From assembly GCA_015067005.1 (NCBI GenBank), contig SVNH01000001.1, positions 242,684-306,683 on the forward strand: a DNA stretch of 64,000 bases, read 5' to 3'. A program made the position numbers and the translations under genes. This document shows positions 54,038 through 63,311 of this stretch, one piece after another. The notes under the pieces were generated by a model. That model made no database searches, was not told the DNA's origin, and saw nothing but the letters and a program-made list of their open reading frames with translations. Source of the stretch: Ruminococcus flavefaciens (GTDB lineage: Bacteria > Bacillota > Clostridia > Oscillospirales > Ruminococcaceae). Positions within the stretch are counted from its first letter, which is position 1. Every line of letters begins with the position of its first letter.

Positions 54038-55174
54038 TTGAGCAAACACATGAGGCTGATAGTATCCCTGCTGTTTATAGTAATAATTCTTCTTGCGGTT
54101 GCTATCACAAGATTCTATTCGGATACGAGCAAAAGCGCATCCGGAGGTTCTGCACAGACTGACATCGAACGCAGAGTTGCAACAGATCTCTCAGGCAATC
54201 AGATATTTGAGGACAGCAACGGTCTCTACGGCGTTGTCGATGACAGCGACAGAGTGATCGTTCCGGCTGAATGGGCTGATCTCAGCTTTGCAGGAGAGGG
54301 CAGATGTATCGCAGCAAAACGTATCAGCGGCTCTCTGATGAAGGGGGCGGTCGATTATGAAGGCAACATCGTGGTACCGTTTATTTATCGCAATATAGAG
54401 CTATGCGAGAGCGGCAGCACGAAAGTATATATCGCACAGTCTCTTTCTGATGAATCAGTAGTTGTTTATGACGAAAAGTTTTCGCCGCTGTTCAGAAAGG
54501 TCTGGGAAAGCTGCAATATTTCTGATACTTCACTGAAGCTTGTTAGCGATGCCGGAAACTATACCTATAACACCGATAATACAGGCTTTGTCTTTTCAAG
54601 AGCCGTTATCAGCGGTGAGGCTCTCGGATGCAGTTTTGAACTCAATGTCAATAACAAGACTTTGCTCGAAAACCTCGATCCGGCAATGCTGGAATATATG
54701 GTAAGTGCAGTCAGCCATTATCTCGAATTTGCTTACACCGGCGATGGAAATTACATATCGGATATACGCACCGGCGGCAGACCGGTACTCACAAAGCTGT
54801 TTCCCGATGAGCCGAGGATCATTTCCAAAAAGCTTTGCGGGATAAAGGAGATCTCGCTTGCGATAGCTGCTCCTGATGATGATAAAACACCGCATTATTC
54901 CATTGCTGTTTCGGCAGATACGGAGCTTGTATATAAGAAGGAAATTCCGGAAGAATCAGACAGTATGCGGGAGAACTATATGGCGATCGTTGAATTCAGC
55001 GGAAGCTCTGAAAATGACCTTACAGTCGTTTCGGGAAGCTTCGTACTTTCTGAGCCGGATTACCCGAAGCCGACTGCTCCTGCCGAGCCTGAGTACTTCG
55101 TACAGGACGATGATAACGGCTATCAGGGGGATATTTACAATAATAATTACGCAGAAGATTATATTCTGCAATAA
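54038..55174 (+). CDS. Membrane-anchored WG-repeat protein
   Basis: 378 residues from a TTG ten bases after GGAGGT (or ATG 54050). One N-terminal TM segment (LIVSLLFIVIILLAVAITRF) is followed by two WG-type repeats (GLYGVVDDSDRVIVPAEWAD; KGAVDYEGNIVVPFIYRNIE), an unrecognised domain of about 200 residues and a Pro/Asp/Asn-rich tail. Function is unknown. It lies between the glycosyltransferase and purE, 18 bases before the latter. Confidence 0.65.
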   Translation: MSKHMRLIVSLLFIVIILLAVAITRFYSDTSKSASGGSAQTDIERRVATDLSGNQIFEDSNGLYGVVDDSDRVIVPAEWADLSFAGEGRCIAAKRISGSLMKGAVDYEGNIVVPFIYRNIELCESGSTKVYIAQSLSDESVVVYDEKFSPLFRKVWESCNISDTSLKLVSDAGNYTYNTDNTGFVFSRAVISGEALGCSFELNVNNKTLLENLDPAMLEYMVSAVSHYLEFAYTGDGNYISDIRTGGRPVLTKLFPDEPRIISKKLCGIKEISLAIAAPDDDKTPHYSIAVSADTELVYKKEIPEESDSMRENYMAIVEFSGSSENDLTVVSGSFVLSEPDYPKPTAPAEPEYFVQDDDNGYQGDIYNNNYAEDYILQ

Positions 55175-55192
55175 ATAAGGAGTCATAAGAAT

Positions 55193-55693
55193 ATGTCAAA
55201 AAAGGTTGCAATAATCATGGGAAGCGACAGCGATTTTCCAATAGTCAAGTCCGCTGCTGCTGAACTTAAAAAGTACGGTGTTGAGTTTGAATGCCGCGTT
55301 ATGAGTGCTCACAGAACACCTGCTGAGGCTTGTGAATTTGCTTCAAATGCAAGGAAAAACGGCTTTGGTGTCATCATCTGCGCTGCCGGTATGGCTGCTC
55401 ACCTTGCAGGCGTAGTTGCAGGTCATACAACGCTTCCTGTAATCGGTATCCCGATGAAATCAAAGGCTCTTGAGGGCATGGATGCTCTCCTCGCAACAGT
55501 AATGATGCCGCCCGGAGTACCGGTAGCAACTGTCGGTATCGACGGTGCTAAGAATGCTGCTGTACTCGCTGTACAGATGCTGGCAATTTCCGATGAGACA
55601 CTCGCTGAGAAGCTTGCAGCCGAGAAGAAGGCTATGGCTGACGGCGTTATCGCTAAGGACAAGGCACTTCAGGAGCAGGTAGCTGCACTTTGA
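55193..55693 (+). CDS. purE: N5-carboxyaminoimidazole ribonucleotide mutase / AIR carboxylase
   Basis: 166 residues with IIMGSDSDFPIVKSAAAELK, the active-site MSAHRTP and VIICAAGMAAHLAGVVAGHT. It yields CAIR in purine synthesis. No purK lies in the window, so whether it is the N5-CAIR mutase or the direct carboxylase is undecided. It begins the purine cluster and overlaps the next gene by one base. Confidence 0.96.
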   Translation: MSKKVAIIMGSDSDFPIVKSAAAELKKYGVEFECRVMSAHRTPAEACEFASNARKNGFGVIICAAGMAAHLAGVVAGHTTLPVIGIPMKSKALEGMDALLATVMMPPGVPVATVGIDGAKNAAVLAVQMLAISDETLAEKLAAEKKAMADGVIAKDKALQEQVAAL

Positions 55694-56346
55694 TGGGGGA
55701 TTTCAAATACCTTTTATTCGACCTTGACGGTACTCTTACCGATTCGCAGGAGGGTATCATCAACTGCTTCAGGCATACCTCAGATGTCATGGGCGTACCT
55801 ATGCCGGAGAATACCGGCGTACTTTTCGGACCTCCCCTGGGGGAATCCTTTGAGAAGTATTTCGGTATGAATAAGGAACAGTCTGCTGAGGCTGTTAGAA
55901 TATACCGTGAGCGATACGGCAGAGAAGGTCTTTTTGAGAACCGTGTCTACGATGGTATCCCTGATATGCTCAGAAGGCTCAGAGATGCAGGCTTTCAGCT
56001 TGCTGTTGCCACCTGCAAGGCGGATGTATTCGCTGTAAGGATACTTGAAAGGTTTGATCTGGCGCAGTACTTCACCTTTATCGGCGGTGCCGGAACTGAC
56101 GGCAGCCGCACCACAAAAACTGAGGTGATAGAGTACGTTCTTGAAAATACAGGCAGCCCCGACAAAAGCCGTGTGCTTATGATAGGCGACAGGGATACTG
56201 ACGTCATAGGCGCACAATGTGCAGGAATAAAGTGCATGGGCGTTCTCTGGGGCTATGGCAGCGGAAAGGAACTTGCGGAAACAGGTGCAGTCTGCATCGC
56301 ACGTACACCTGCCCACGCAGCGGATATGCTGCTTGAAAATATCTGA
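55693..56346 (+). CDS. HAD-family phosphatase (phosphoglycolate phosphatase-like)
   Basis: 217 residues from the ATG overlapping the purE stop (TGATG). The HAD motifs are FDLDGTLTDS (nucleophile Asp10 region), VATCKAD, and MIGDRDTDVIGAQCAG. The helical cap is of the Gph type. The substrate is uncertain; it could be phosphoglycolate, a nucleotide or another small phosphate ester. It is in the purine cluster between purE and purC. Confidence 0.88.
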   Translation: MGDFKYLLFDLDGTLTDSQEGIINCFRHTSDVMGVPMPENTGVLFGPPLGESFEKYFGMNKEQSAEAVRIYRERYGREGLFENRVYDGIPDMLRRLRDAGFQLAVATCKADVFAVRILERFDLAQYFTFIGGAGTDGSRTTKTEVIEYVLENTGSPDKSRVLMIGDRDTDVIGAQCAGIKCMGVLWGYGSGKELAETGAVCIARTPAHAADMLLENI

Positions 56347-56443
56347 GCAGCGTAAATTTATACTAAAAGCTTACAATTTCCGCGAAGACGCGGGATTGCA
56401 TATACACATTCATTTTATATAATTCTCAAGGAGGAATTTCAAA

Positions 56444-57163
56444 ATGGCAAACATTGAAAAGAAGGAACAGCTCTATGAGGGCAAGGCTAAGAAGGTTTAT
56501 GCTACAAACGATCCGGATCTCGTAATCGTAGATTACAAGGATGACGCAACAGCTTTCAACGGCGAGAAGAAGGGCACTATCTCAGGCAAGGGCGTTATCA
56601 ACAACCGTATGACCAACTTCATGTTCAAAATGCTCGAAAAGGAAGGCGTTCCTACTCATCTCGTAGAGGAGATAAGCGACCGCGAAACTATCGTTAAGAA
56701 GGTTTCCATCGTTCCCCTTGAGGTTATTGTAAGAAATGTTGCTGCCGGCAGCTTCTCAAAGAGAATGGGTGTTGAAGAAGGCAAGAAGCTTCTCTGCCCG
56801 ATCCTCGAATTCAGCTATAAGAACGATGATCTCGGCGATCCTTTCATCAATGATTACTATGCACTTGCACTCGGTCTTGCAACTAAGGAAGAGATCGACA
56901 CTATCGCTAAGTATGCTTTCAAGGTAAATGAGTTCATGGTGAAGTTCTTCAAGGGGCTTAACATTGATCTCATCGACTTCAAGATCGAATTCGGTAAGAC
57001 TTCAGACGGAACTATCATCCTCGCCGATGAGATCTCACCTGATACCTGCCGTTTCTGGGACAGCACTACTCACGAAAAGCTTGATAAGGACAGATTCCGT
57101 CGTGATATGGGCGGCGTTGAAGAGGCTTATCAGGAAATCATGAAGAGACTTATGGGAGAATAA
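56444..57163 (+). CDS. purC: SAICAR synthetase
   Basis: 239 residues with [39 protein letters not shown] and the C-terminal [12 protein letters not shown] motif. It adds aspartate to CAIR. An AAGGAGG site precedes it, and a small CCGCG-AAGA-CGCGG hairpin lies in the 97-base gap after the phosphatase gene. purF begins three bases after it. Confidence 0.97.
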   Translation: MANIEKKEQLYEGKAKKVYATNDPDLVIVDYKDDATAFNGEKKGTISGKGVINNRMTNFMFKMLEKEGVPTHLVEEISDRETIVKKVSIVPLEVIVRNVAAGSFSKRMGVEEGKKLLCPILEFSYKNDDLGDPFINDYYALALGLATKEEIDTIAKYAFKVNEFMVKFFKGLNIDLIDFKIEFGKTSDGTIILADEISPDTCRFWDSTTHEKLDKDRFRRDMGGVEEAYQEIMKRLMGE

Positions 57164-57166
57164 TTT

Positions 57167-58591
57167 ATGGGCGGTTTTTTTGGTGCAGCTTCAAATAATG
57201 ACTGCGTAACTGACGTATTCTTCGGTACAGACTATCATTCACACCTCGGAACAAGACGAGGCGGTATGACTTCATGGTCTGAGGAGAACGGATTCCAGAG
57301 AAACATCCACAGCATTGAGAATTCTCCTTTCAGAACAAAATTTGAGAACGATGTGGTAAATATGCGCGGAAAGCTCTGTATCGGCTGTATCAGCGATACA
57401 GATCCGCAGCCGATACTTGTACGCTCGAAGCTTGGTCTTTATGCGATATGCTCAGTTGGTATCATCCGCAATGCAGAGGCTCTCGTTAATGAGCTTCTTG
57501 CTCAGGGATGCGCTAATTTTGAGACAATGAGCAGCGGAAAGATCAATTCCGGCGACCTCATCGGTGCCCTTATCGCTCAGAAGGACGATTTCGTAAGCGG
57601 TATCCGCTATGCACAGAGCAGGATCGAGGGCACGATGTCTCTCATCATCCTCACTCAGGACAGCATTATCGCAGCCCGTGATGAATACGGCAGACTTCCG
57701 ATAATCATCGGCAGACGCAGCGACGGCTTCTGCCTTTCAACAGAATCCTTTGCGTTCCAGAAACTCGGATATGATACATATAAGGAGCTCGAAGCAGGTG
57801 AGATAGTCAAGCTTACATCTGAAAGCTGCGAGACAATCAGCAAGGGTGACCCTTCCAAGATGAAGATATGCACCTTCCTCTGGACATATTACGGCTATCC
57901 GAATGCTGTATACGAGGGCGTGAACGTTGAAGTGATGCGTACACGCAACGGCGAGATCATGGCTGAGAACGACATCAAGGCAGGAAAGCTTCCTGAGGTC
58001 GACTATGTATGCGGCGTTCCGGATTCAGGAACACCTCACGCTATCGGCTATGCTAACAGAAGCGGTATACCTTTTGCACGTCCGTTCATCAAGTACACCC
58101 CTACATGGCCGAGAAGCTTTATGCCTACAAACCAGAGCATGAGAAATCAGGTCGCAAAGATGAAGCTTATCCCTGTGCATGAGCTTATCGAGGGCAAGCG
58201 TCTGCTCTTCGTTGACGACAGTATCGTCCGCGGAACACAGATGCGCGAAACAGTTGAATTCCTGTATGCAAACGGCGCTAAGGAAGTTCATATGCGTTCA
58301 GCCTGTCCGCCTATCATGTACGGATGCAAGTACCTCAACTTCTCAAGAAGCCACTCTGAACTCGAACTCATTGCAAGACAGATCATCGACGAATTCGAGG
58401 GCGCAGAGGGCGTTAAGTATCTTGCAGAATACAGCGATACAAATACAGAGCGCGGAAAGCGTATGCGCGATGAGATATGCCGCCGCCTGAAGCTTACTTC
58501 GCTCGAATTCCAGTCGCTGCCGGGCAAGGTCCAGGCAGTCGGACTCCCCGAATGCAAGCTCTGCACTTACTGCTGGAGCGGAAACGAGTAA
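57167..58591 (+). CDS. purF: Amidophosphoribosyltransferase-like protein lacking the N-terminal Cys
   Basis: 474 residues. The C-terminal PRTase domain has the PRPP loop LLFVDDSIVRGTQMRETVEF, and a cysteine-rich end (CKLCTYCWSG) recalls the Fe-S ligand region of Gram-positive PurF. The N-terminal glutaminase-like domain starts MGGFFGAASNND where active enzymes have a Cys-Gly-x-Phe-Gly start after processing, so the nucleophile Cys is replaced by Gly. It may use ammonia, or another subunit supplies it. It is in the purine operon right after purC. Confidence 0.9.
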   Translation: MGGFFGAASNNDCVTDVFFGTDYHSHLGTRRGGMTSWSEENGFQRNIHSIENSPFRTKFENDVVNMRGKLCIGCISDTDPQPILVRSKLGLYAICSVGIIRNAEALVNELLAQGCANFETMSSGKINSGDLIGALIAQKDDFVSGIRYAQSRIEGTMSLIILTQDSIIAARDEYGRLPIIIGRRSDGFCLSTESFAFQKLGYDTYKELEAGEIVKLTSESCETISKGDPSKMKICTFLWTYYGYPNAVYEGVNVEVMRTRNGEIMAENDIKAGKLPEVDYVCGVPDSGTPHAIGYANRSGIPFARPFIKYTPTWPRSFMPTNQSMRNQVAKMKLIPVHELIEGKRLLFVDDSIVRGTQMRETVEFLYANGAKEVHMRSACPPIMYGCKYLNFSRSHSELELIARQIIDEFEGAEGVKYLAEYSDTNTERGKRMRDEICRRLKLTSLEFQSLPGKVQAVGLPECKLCTYCWSGNE

Positions 58592-58722
58592 TTCAATTCA
58601 TAATGTATAATTCATAATTAATGGTGCCGCCTGACGGCAATGTACTGAAAAATCCCGGATCAGTGGGCGTAGGCGAACACCACAATTATGAATTGTAAAT
58701 TAAGGATTATGCATTTAATATA
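58592..58722. repeat. AT-rich MITE-like inverted repeat between purF and purM
   Basis: TAATTCATAATTAATGGTG on the left and CACCACAATTATGAATTG on the right are imperfect inverted copies, with further ATAATTCAT/ATTATGCAT units outward and about 60 bases between. It interrupts the purine operon spacing (146 bases). No protein or clear terminator is present. Confidence 0.55.
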
Positions 58723-58737
58723 ACGGAGGATTTATTT

Positions 58738-59775
58738 ATGAACAACAGTTTTTCCGAAAGCTACAAGAAGGCAGGCGTTGATGTAACTGCCGGATATAAG
58801 TCAGTTGAACTTATGAAGAAGCACATCGCCCGTACTATGATCCCCGGAGCTCTTTCGGGCATCGGCGGATTCGGCGGTCTCTTTGAACTCGATATGACCG
58901 GTATCAGCAAGCCTGTTCTCGTTTCCGGAACAGACGGAGTTGGTACAAAGATAAAGATCGCTTTTATTCTCGATAAGCACGATACTGTTGGTATCGACTG
59001 CGTTGCAATGTGCGTGAACGACATCATCTGCTGCGGTGCAAAGCCACAGTTCTTCCTTGATTACATTGCCTGCGGAAAGAATATTCCGGAAAAGATCGCT
59101 GAGATCGTTTCTGGCGTTGCAGAGGGCTGTGTTCAGGCTGAATGTGCTCTTATCGGCGGCGAAACAGCTGAGCATCCTGGACTTATGCCGGAAGAAGAGT
59201 ATGATCTTGCAGGCTTCTCTGTCGGCGTTGTTGATAAGGATAAGATCCTTCAGCCGGATACTCAGAAGGCAGGCGATGTTCTTATCGCTATCAAGTCGAG
59301 CGGTGTTCACTCAAACGGCTTCTCACTCGTAAGAAGAGTGTTTGATGTAAACGAAAAGAAGCTTGCTATGCACTTCGATGATCTCGGTGCAACTCTCGGC
59401 GAGACACTTCTCACTCCAACACGTATCTACGTTAAGGCTGTTATGAGTCTTCTTGACGCTGTTAAAGTGAAGTCTATCTCCCATATAACAGGAGGCGGCT
59501 TCTATGAGAATATCCCTCGTTCACTTCCGAAGAACCTTGCTGCTAAGATCGAAAGAAACGCAGTTCAGGTGCTTCCTATCTTTGATCTTATCCAGAGAAC
59601 AGGCGATATTCCGGAAAGAGATATGTTCAATACATTCAATATGGGCGTTGGCATGATCGTCTCAGTTGATAAAAACGATGCTGATAAGGCAATCGCAGCT
59701 ATAAAGGCTGCCGGCGAGGACGCTTATGTTCTCGGCGAACTCGTTGAATCAGAGGAAGGCGTTATCATCTGCTGA
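58738..59775 (+). CDS. purM: Phosphoribosylformylglycinamidine cyclo-ligase
   Basis: 345 residues: [53 protein letters not shown] and [16 protein letters not shown]. It forms AIR from FGAM with ATP. Length and motifs are normal. It follows the AT-rich repeat and an AACGGAGG site. Confidence 0.97.
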   Translation: MNNSFSESYKKAGVDVTAGYKSVELMKKHIARTMIPGALSGIGGFGGLFELDMTGISKPVLVSGTDGVGTKIKIAFILDKHDTVGIDCVAMCVNDIICCGAKPQFFLDYIACGKNIPEKIAEIVSGVAEGCVQAECALIGGETAEHPGLMPEEEYDLAGFSVGVVDKDKILQPDTQKAGDVLIAIKSSGVHSNGFSLVRRVFDVNEKKLAMHFDDLGATLGETLLTPTRIYVKAVMSLLDAVKVKSISHITGGGFYENIPRSLPKNLAAKIERNAVQVLPIFDLIQRTGDIPERDMFNTFNMGVGMIVSVDKNDADKAIAAIKAAGEDAYVLGELVESEEGVIIC

Positions 59776-59800
59776 GCCTGAATAATATGGCGGTGATGAT

Positions 59801-60658
59801 ATGAAAAGGTTTATTGTATCAATTATCACATCTGCGGCAGCGGGAGCCTGTGCGCTCTCACTGCCTGCGATGTCCGCCGGCAGCACGCTTGATTACCTGC
59901 CGAATGGCCGTATCAACGGCTATGACGCTATACAGGCGCGGCGCAATAATGTATCTACCGAGGAACTGCGCGAGCTTACAGACTATATCCTCGGCAGAAA
60001 GGGGTACGACAGGGAATATACTGTCGATGAGGAGCAGATCCTCGAACCCAAGGGTACTATCCATACCGGCGACGGTACGTTCTATGGCGGCGGCTATGAA
60101 GGAGGCTGCGCTATGCTTGATCCGGTTTCACGTGATCACTGGATAGTTGCTATGAATCTTGCAGATTATAATGAAGGACAGCTCGCCGGAGCATACATTG
60201 AGGTCACAGGCGAACTGGGTAAGATAAATATGCTGGTCACCGATCTTCTTCCGGAAGGAAAAAAAGGTGACCTCGACCTCTATACGGATGCTTTTCCGCA
60301 TATTGCTCCCGTTGAGAAGGGAAGAGTTCCTGTAAGCTGGAGAATAATCCCTCTTGATACAGCAGCCGGTGCGCCGGTCTCGTATAAGTATAAAGAGGGA
60401 ACTTCCGATTTCTGGCTCGGAGTTCAGGTGCGGAATCACCGTTATCCGATAACCAAGCTTGAGTATCTCGGAGAGAACGGCGAGTTCATTGAGATACCCC
60501 GCAGACGTTATAATTATTTTGAATCCAATAAAATGGGAAAAGGTCCGTTCACCTTCCGTATCACTGATATTTACGGTCAGCAGATAATCGACAGGGATAT
60601 TCCGCTTTCCTACGATGATACCGAGATAATAGAAGGTCATGTGCAATTCCCGCTATGA
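59801..60658 (+). CDS. Secreted expansin-like protein with a shortened dockerin
   Basis: 285 residues. The signal peptide (about 1-26) is followed by a dockerin-like segment (30-67) that fuses the first-repeat motif NGRINGYDAIQARRN directly to the closing helix LTDYILGRK. An expansin core follows: the double-psi barrel (about 85-195; GDGTFYGGGYEGGCAMLD; NMLVTDLLPEG) and a CBM63-like beta-sandwich (195-285; WLGVQVRNHRYPITKLEYLG). Expansins loosen plant cell wall polymers without hydrolysis. It is unrelated to the surrounding purine genes. Confidence 0.85.
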   Translation: MKRFIVSIITSAAAGACALSLPAMSAGSTLDYLPNGRINGYDAIQARRNNVSTEELRELTDYILGRKGYDREYTVDEEQILEPKGTIHTGDGTFYGGGYEGGCAMLDPVSRDHWIVAMNLADYNEGQLAGAYIEVTGELGKINMLVTDLLPEGKKGDLDLYTDAFPHIAPVEKGRVPVSWRIIPLDTAAGAPVSYKYKEGTSDFWLGVQVRNHRYPITKLEYLGENGEFIEIPRRRYNYFESNKMGKGPFTFRITDIYGQQIIDRDIPLSYDDTEIIEGHVQFPL

Positions 60659-60664
60659 ATAATT

Positions 60665-61120
60665 ATGAAAGTTGAAAAGATAGATTATATATGGTCGGCT
60701 GTTTCTATGGTTATAGTGGGATATACCTACTGGAACCACAGACTGCCGGATGGTATCCTGCTTATATACGCAATGATGGTCGTTTTGTTCGCGTACCATA
60801 TATGGCGTATAAAAAAACGCCTCAGCGAAAGCGTTGCAGTTTACGGAAAGGTGACTGATTACCATACTACGCAGAAGGTCAGGGGAAGCTTCCCGATAGT
60901 AACCTATACTACCGAGGGCGGAAGGGAAATCACCTCTGTATCTTCAGTCGAAGAGCGCAAAAGACACTACGAGATAGGTGATGAGGTCATGGTCTGCTAT
61001 GATCCCGATGAGCCGATGTTCTTTTATTTCGCAGGACGTGAAAACGAACTGACAAATGACTATTTCCGGTTCATACTTTTCGGTGCTCCGGTAGCGTTTA
61101 TCATGCTGCTTATGAGGTGA
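60665..61120 (+). CDS. DUF3592-like membrane protein 1
   Basis: 151 residues with two N-terminal TM segments (about 9-25 and 31-48), a central beta domain (VYGKVTDYHTTQKVRGSFPI ... EIGDEVMVCYDPDEPMFFYF) and a C-terminal TM helix. The G[DE]xVxVxYDPxxP motif is typical of DUF3592. It is the first of three related genes in a row, 7 bases after the expansin. Function is unknown. Confidence 0.65.
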   Translation: MKVEKIDYIWSAVSMVIVGYTYWNHRLPDGILLIYAMMVVLFAYHIWRIKKRLSESVAVYGKVTDYHTTQKVRGSFPIVTYTTEGGREITSVSSVEERKRHYEIGDEVMVCYDPDEPMFFYFAGRENELTNDYFRFILFGAPVAFIMLLMR

Positions 61121-61124
61121 TGTT

Positions 61125-61532
61125 ATGATATTGTTTTTTATCTGTGCAATAATCGCTTTCCTGATAGGCTATGGATTTATAAAGGCACATCAGAACAGAC
61201 TTGAGAAGGCTGTCGTTTATACCGCGACCATTATCGGCTATGAGGAAAAGATGTGCAAAAGAGGCATGATGTTTTACAAAGCGGTACGCCCTTCTGTAAA
61301 GTACGATAACGGTAAACGCGAGGTCATCGCAGAGCACCATGAGTTCATCAGAGCGATAGATTATCATTACTCAAACGGCGATACAGTACAGATACGAGCT
61401 TATCCTGAGCTGCCGAAGATATTCTATTTTGCCGAGCAGGATGAGCATATGTCCTATGAGGCGATAGTGTGTTTTGTTGTATCCGGATTTATGGTCGTTG
61501 TGGGAATACTCTCCGAGATCATTTTCGGTTGA
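61125..61532 (+). CDS. DUF3592-like membrane protein 2
   Basis: 135 residues, starting 5 bases after the previous stop with a GAGGTGATGTT site. It has an N-terminal TM (FFICAIIAFLIGYGFIKA), the domain (YTATIIGYEEK ... YSNGDTVQIRAYPELPKIFY) and a C-terminal TM (IVCFVVSGFMVVVGILSEII). It is paralogous in layout to its neighbours. Function is unknown. Confidence 0.62.
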   Translation: MILFFICAIIAFLIGYGFIKAHQNRLEKAVVYTATIIGYEEKMCKRGMMFYKAVRPSVKYDNGKREVIAEHHEFIRAIDYHYSNGDTVQIRAYPELPKIFYFAEQDEHMSYEAIVCFVVSGFMVVVGILSEIIFG

Positions 61533-61545
61533 AAGTCAGAATAAT

Positions 61546-62019
61546 ATGGGATTGATAAAAGAATATGTGCCGGTATGGTTACTGCTTGTGATCACGGGTG
61601 CAATGCTCGGACTTGCTGCATACTACCTTATCAAGGGAGCACTTGCAGTCAGAAGGCTGAGACGCAGACATATTGAGATCGAGACTGAGATCAAAGAGAT
61701 ACAGGCATCTCCATACAGCAGCAATAATCGGCTGAAAAAAAGAGTGTTCCTGATTTCTGAATATTCCGTTTTCGGCAGGACAGTCCGCGGTATGAATTAT
61801 GTCGGCGGCAAGGATATTTATGAAGGAGACTACTCCGTCGGCGATGATATAGTTATCCATGTTGATCCGGAAGTGCCGGAGAGATTCCTGCTGAAAGAAC
61901 AGGACGATGCTAATGCCGGAGGTCTGGCAGGCGGTATCGCTGTGGCAGCAGTCGGAGCGCTTATTATCGCTTTAGGTGTATTGCTGCTCGTTACTGGGCA
62001 CGGCGGTCCGGCCGGCTGA
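61546..62019 (+). CDS. DUF3592-like membrane protein 3
   Basis: 157 residues from the ATG at 61546 (weak ribosome site). TM1 is near 9-30, then a soluble domain (IEIETEIKEIQASPYSSNNR ... YSVGDDIVIHVDPEVPERF) and a Gly/Ala-rich C-terminal TM (GIAVAAVGALIIALGVLLLV). It is the third of the triplet and lies just before purN. Confidence 0.6.
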   Translation: MGLIKEYVPVWLLLVITGAMLGLAAYYLIKGALAVRRLRRRHIEIETEIKEIQASPYSSNNRLKKRVFLISEYSVFGRTVRGMNYVGGKDIYEGDYSVGDDIVIHVDPEVPERFLLKEQDDANAGGLAGGIAVAAVGALIIALGVLLLVTGHGGPAG

Positions 62020-62048
62020 TGAAGGCATTTTTACAGGAGGTCAAACCA

Positions 62049-62672
62049 ATGAAGAATATAGTAGTGCTGGTTTCGGGCGGCGGAACTAATTTACAGGCGC
62101 TGATAGATGCGGAGAAGTCCGGTATTATCAAGGGCGGCAGGATAACCTGCGTTATATCGTCAAATCCCAGCGCCTACGCACTCGAAAGAGCAAAGAACAA
62201 CGATATTCCAACAAGAGTTATACCGCGCCGTGAGTATTCCGACAGCGTCAGTTACAGCAAGGCGGTACTTGCTGCACTGAATGAGGAAAAGGCTGATCTT
62301 GTAGTTCTTGCAGGATTTATGACCATTCTTGATGAGTGCGTCACCAATGAATATGCCTACAAGATAATCAACGTTCACCCGGCGCTCATACCTTCATTCT
62401 GCGGTGAAGGATACTACGGACTTAAAGTCCACGAGGCTGCACTTGCTTACGGAGTAAAGGTCAGCGGTGCTACGATACATTTCGTCAACGAAAAGGCTGA
62501 TGCCGGTGCTATCATACTTCAGGGCGTTGTTGATGTTCAGAACGGCGATACCCCTGAGATACTCCAGAAGCGTATAATGGAAAACGTTGAATGGAAGCTG
62601 CTTCCGAAGGCTGTTTCGCTGTTTTGTCAGGACAGGATAGAGATAACCGACGGCAGGGCTTATATAAAGTAA
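62049..62672 (+). CDS. purN: Phosphoribosylglycinamide formyltransferase
   Basis: 207 residues from the ATG after AGGAGGTCAAACC. It has MKNIVVLVSGGGTNLQALID, the active-site NVHPALIPSFCGEGYYGLKV (Asn/His) and SGATIHFVNEKADAGAIILQ (catalytic Asp). It transfers formyl from 10-formyl-THF to GAR. An upstream in-frame ATG at 62019 overlaps the previous stop and is less likely. Confidence 0.96.
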   Translation: MKNIVVLVSGGGTNLQALIDAEKSGIIKGGRITCVISSNPSAYALERAKNNDIPTRVIPRREYSDSVSYSKAVLAALNEEKADLVVLAGFMTILDECVTNEYAYKIINVHPALIPSFCGEGYYGLKVHEAALAYGVKVSGATIHFVNEKADAGAIILQGVVDVQNGDTPEILQKRIMENVEWKLLPKAVSLFCQDRIEITDGRAYIK

Positions 62673-62750
62673 CAGGACCGGGTACGGCTTCTTATATCAA
62701 GCGTCTGAAGCCTTATATTGAAAAGAGTATCTGTCAAAGGATGTGGTATT

Positions 62751-63257
62751 GTGATAATTGGTCTTAAGGGCGGAAAATTCTGGCAGGAGGGCAAGGCTGT
62801 AAGCGTACTCTTCCGCCGTGATATGAAGGTGCTGATCTATAACGGCGCTGACAAGGAATATGCGGAAAAATGCATGAGCGATTTCAACCGTATAAAGAAG
62901 GATGTCCTTAATAAGCTCTGCCGGGCAGCAATACTGTATTGTTATGATTCTCTTAACAGCTGGGCTGAAATAGACAAGCGCGATGATATTGAAAAAGCGA
63001 TGAAGGTGCAGCTTACACCTGATCTGCCGCCGGAAAAAATACTGAAATGTCTCGTTCCCAAGATAATGTCGGTGAGACATTCAGAGGATGACAGGATCGG
63101 CTATCAGATCGAATTCGACTGCGACTGGGAGCCGGATAAGGGTATGGAGATAGTCATGCTCGGCGGCGAACTGATATACCTCGGAACATTTATGGATAAT
63201 TCTCCGTGGGATACATTTCCGGAGAACGATCCGCAGAATTACGTCAATAAATTGTAA
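62751..63257 (+). CDS. Uncharacterised cytosolic protein, possibly DUF6985-like
   Basis: 168 residues from a GTG after GTCAAAGGATGTGGTATT; the in-frame TTG at 62718 has no ribosome site. A mixed alpha/beta protein ending with FDCDWEPDKGMEIVMLGGEL, IYLGTFMDNSPWD. The C-terminal pattern resembles small DUF6985-type proteins, weakly. It lies between purN and the IMP cyclohydrolase gene. Confidence 0.55.
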   Translation: MIIGLKGGKFWQEGKAVSVLFRRDMKVLIYNGADKEYAEKCMSDFNRIKKDVLNKLCRAAILYCYDSLNSWAEIDKRDDIEKAMKVQLTPDLPPEKILKCLVPKIMSVRHSEDDRIGYQIEFDCDWEPDKGMEIVMLGGELIYLGTFMDNSPWDTFPENDPQNYVNKL

Positions 63258-63311
63258 AAAGCAGACGGATGATATTATCTGTCTCAATAATAAATAACAG
63301 GAGTGATAATC

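Noticed and set aside
52780..55192. Purine riboswitch upstream of purE
   Set aside because: The gaps upstream of the glycosyltransferase, WG-repeat and purE genes are short or lack a recognisable purine aptamer core.
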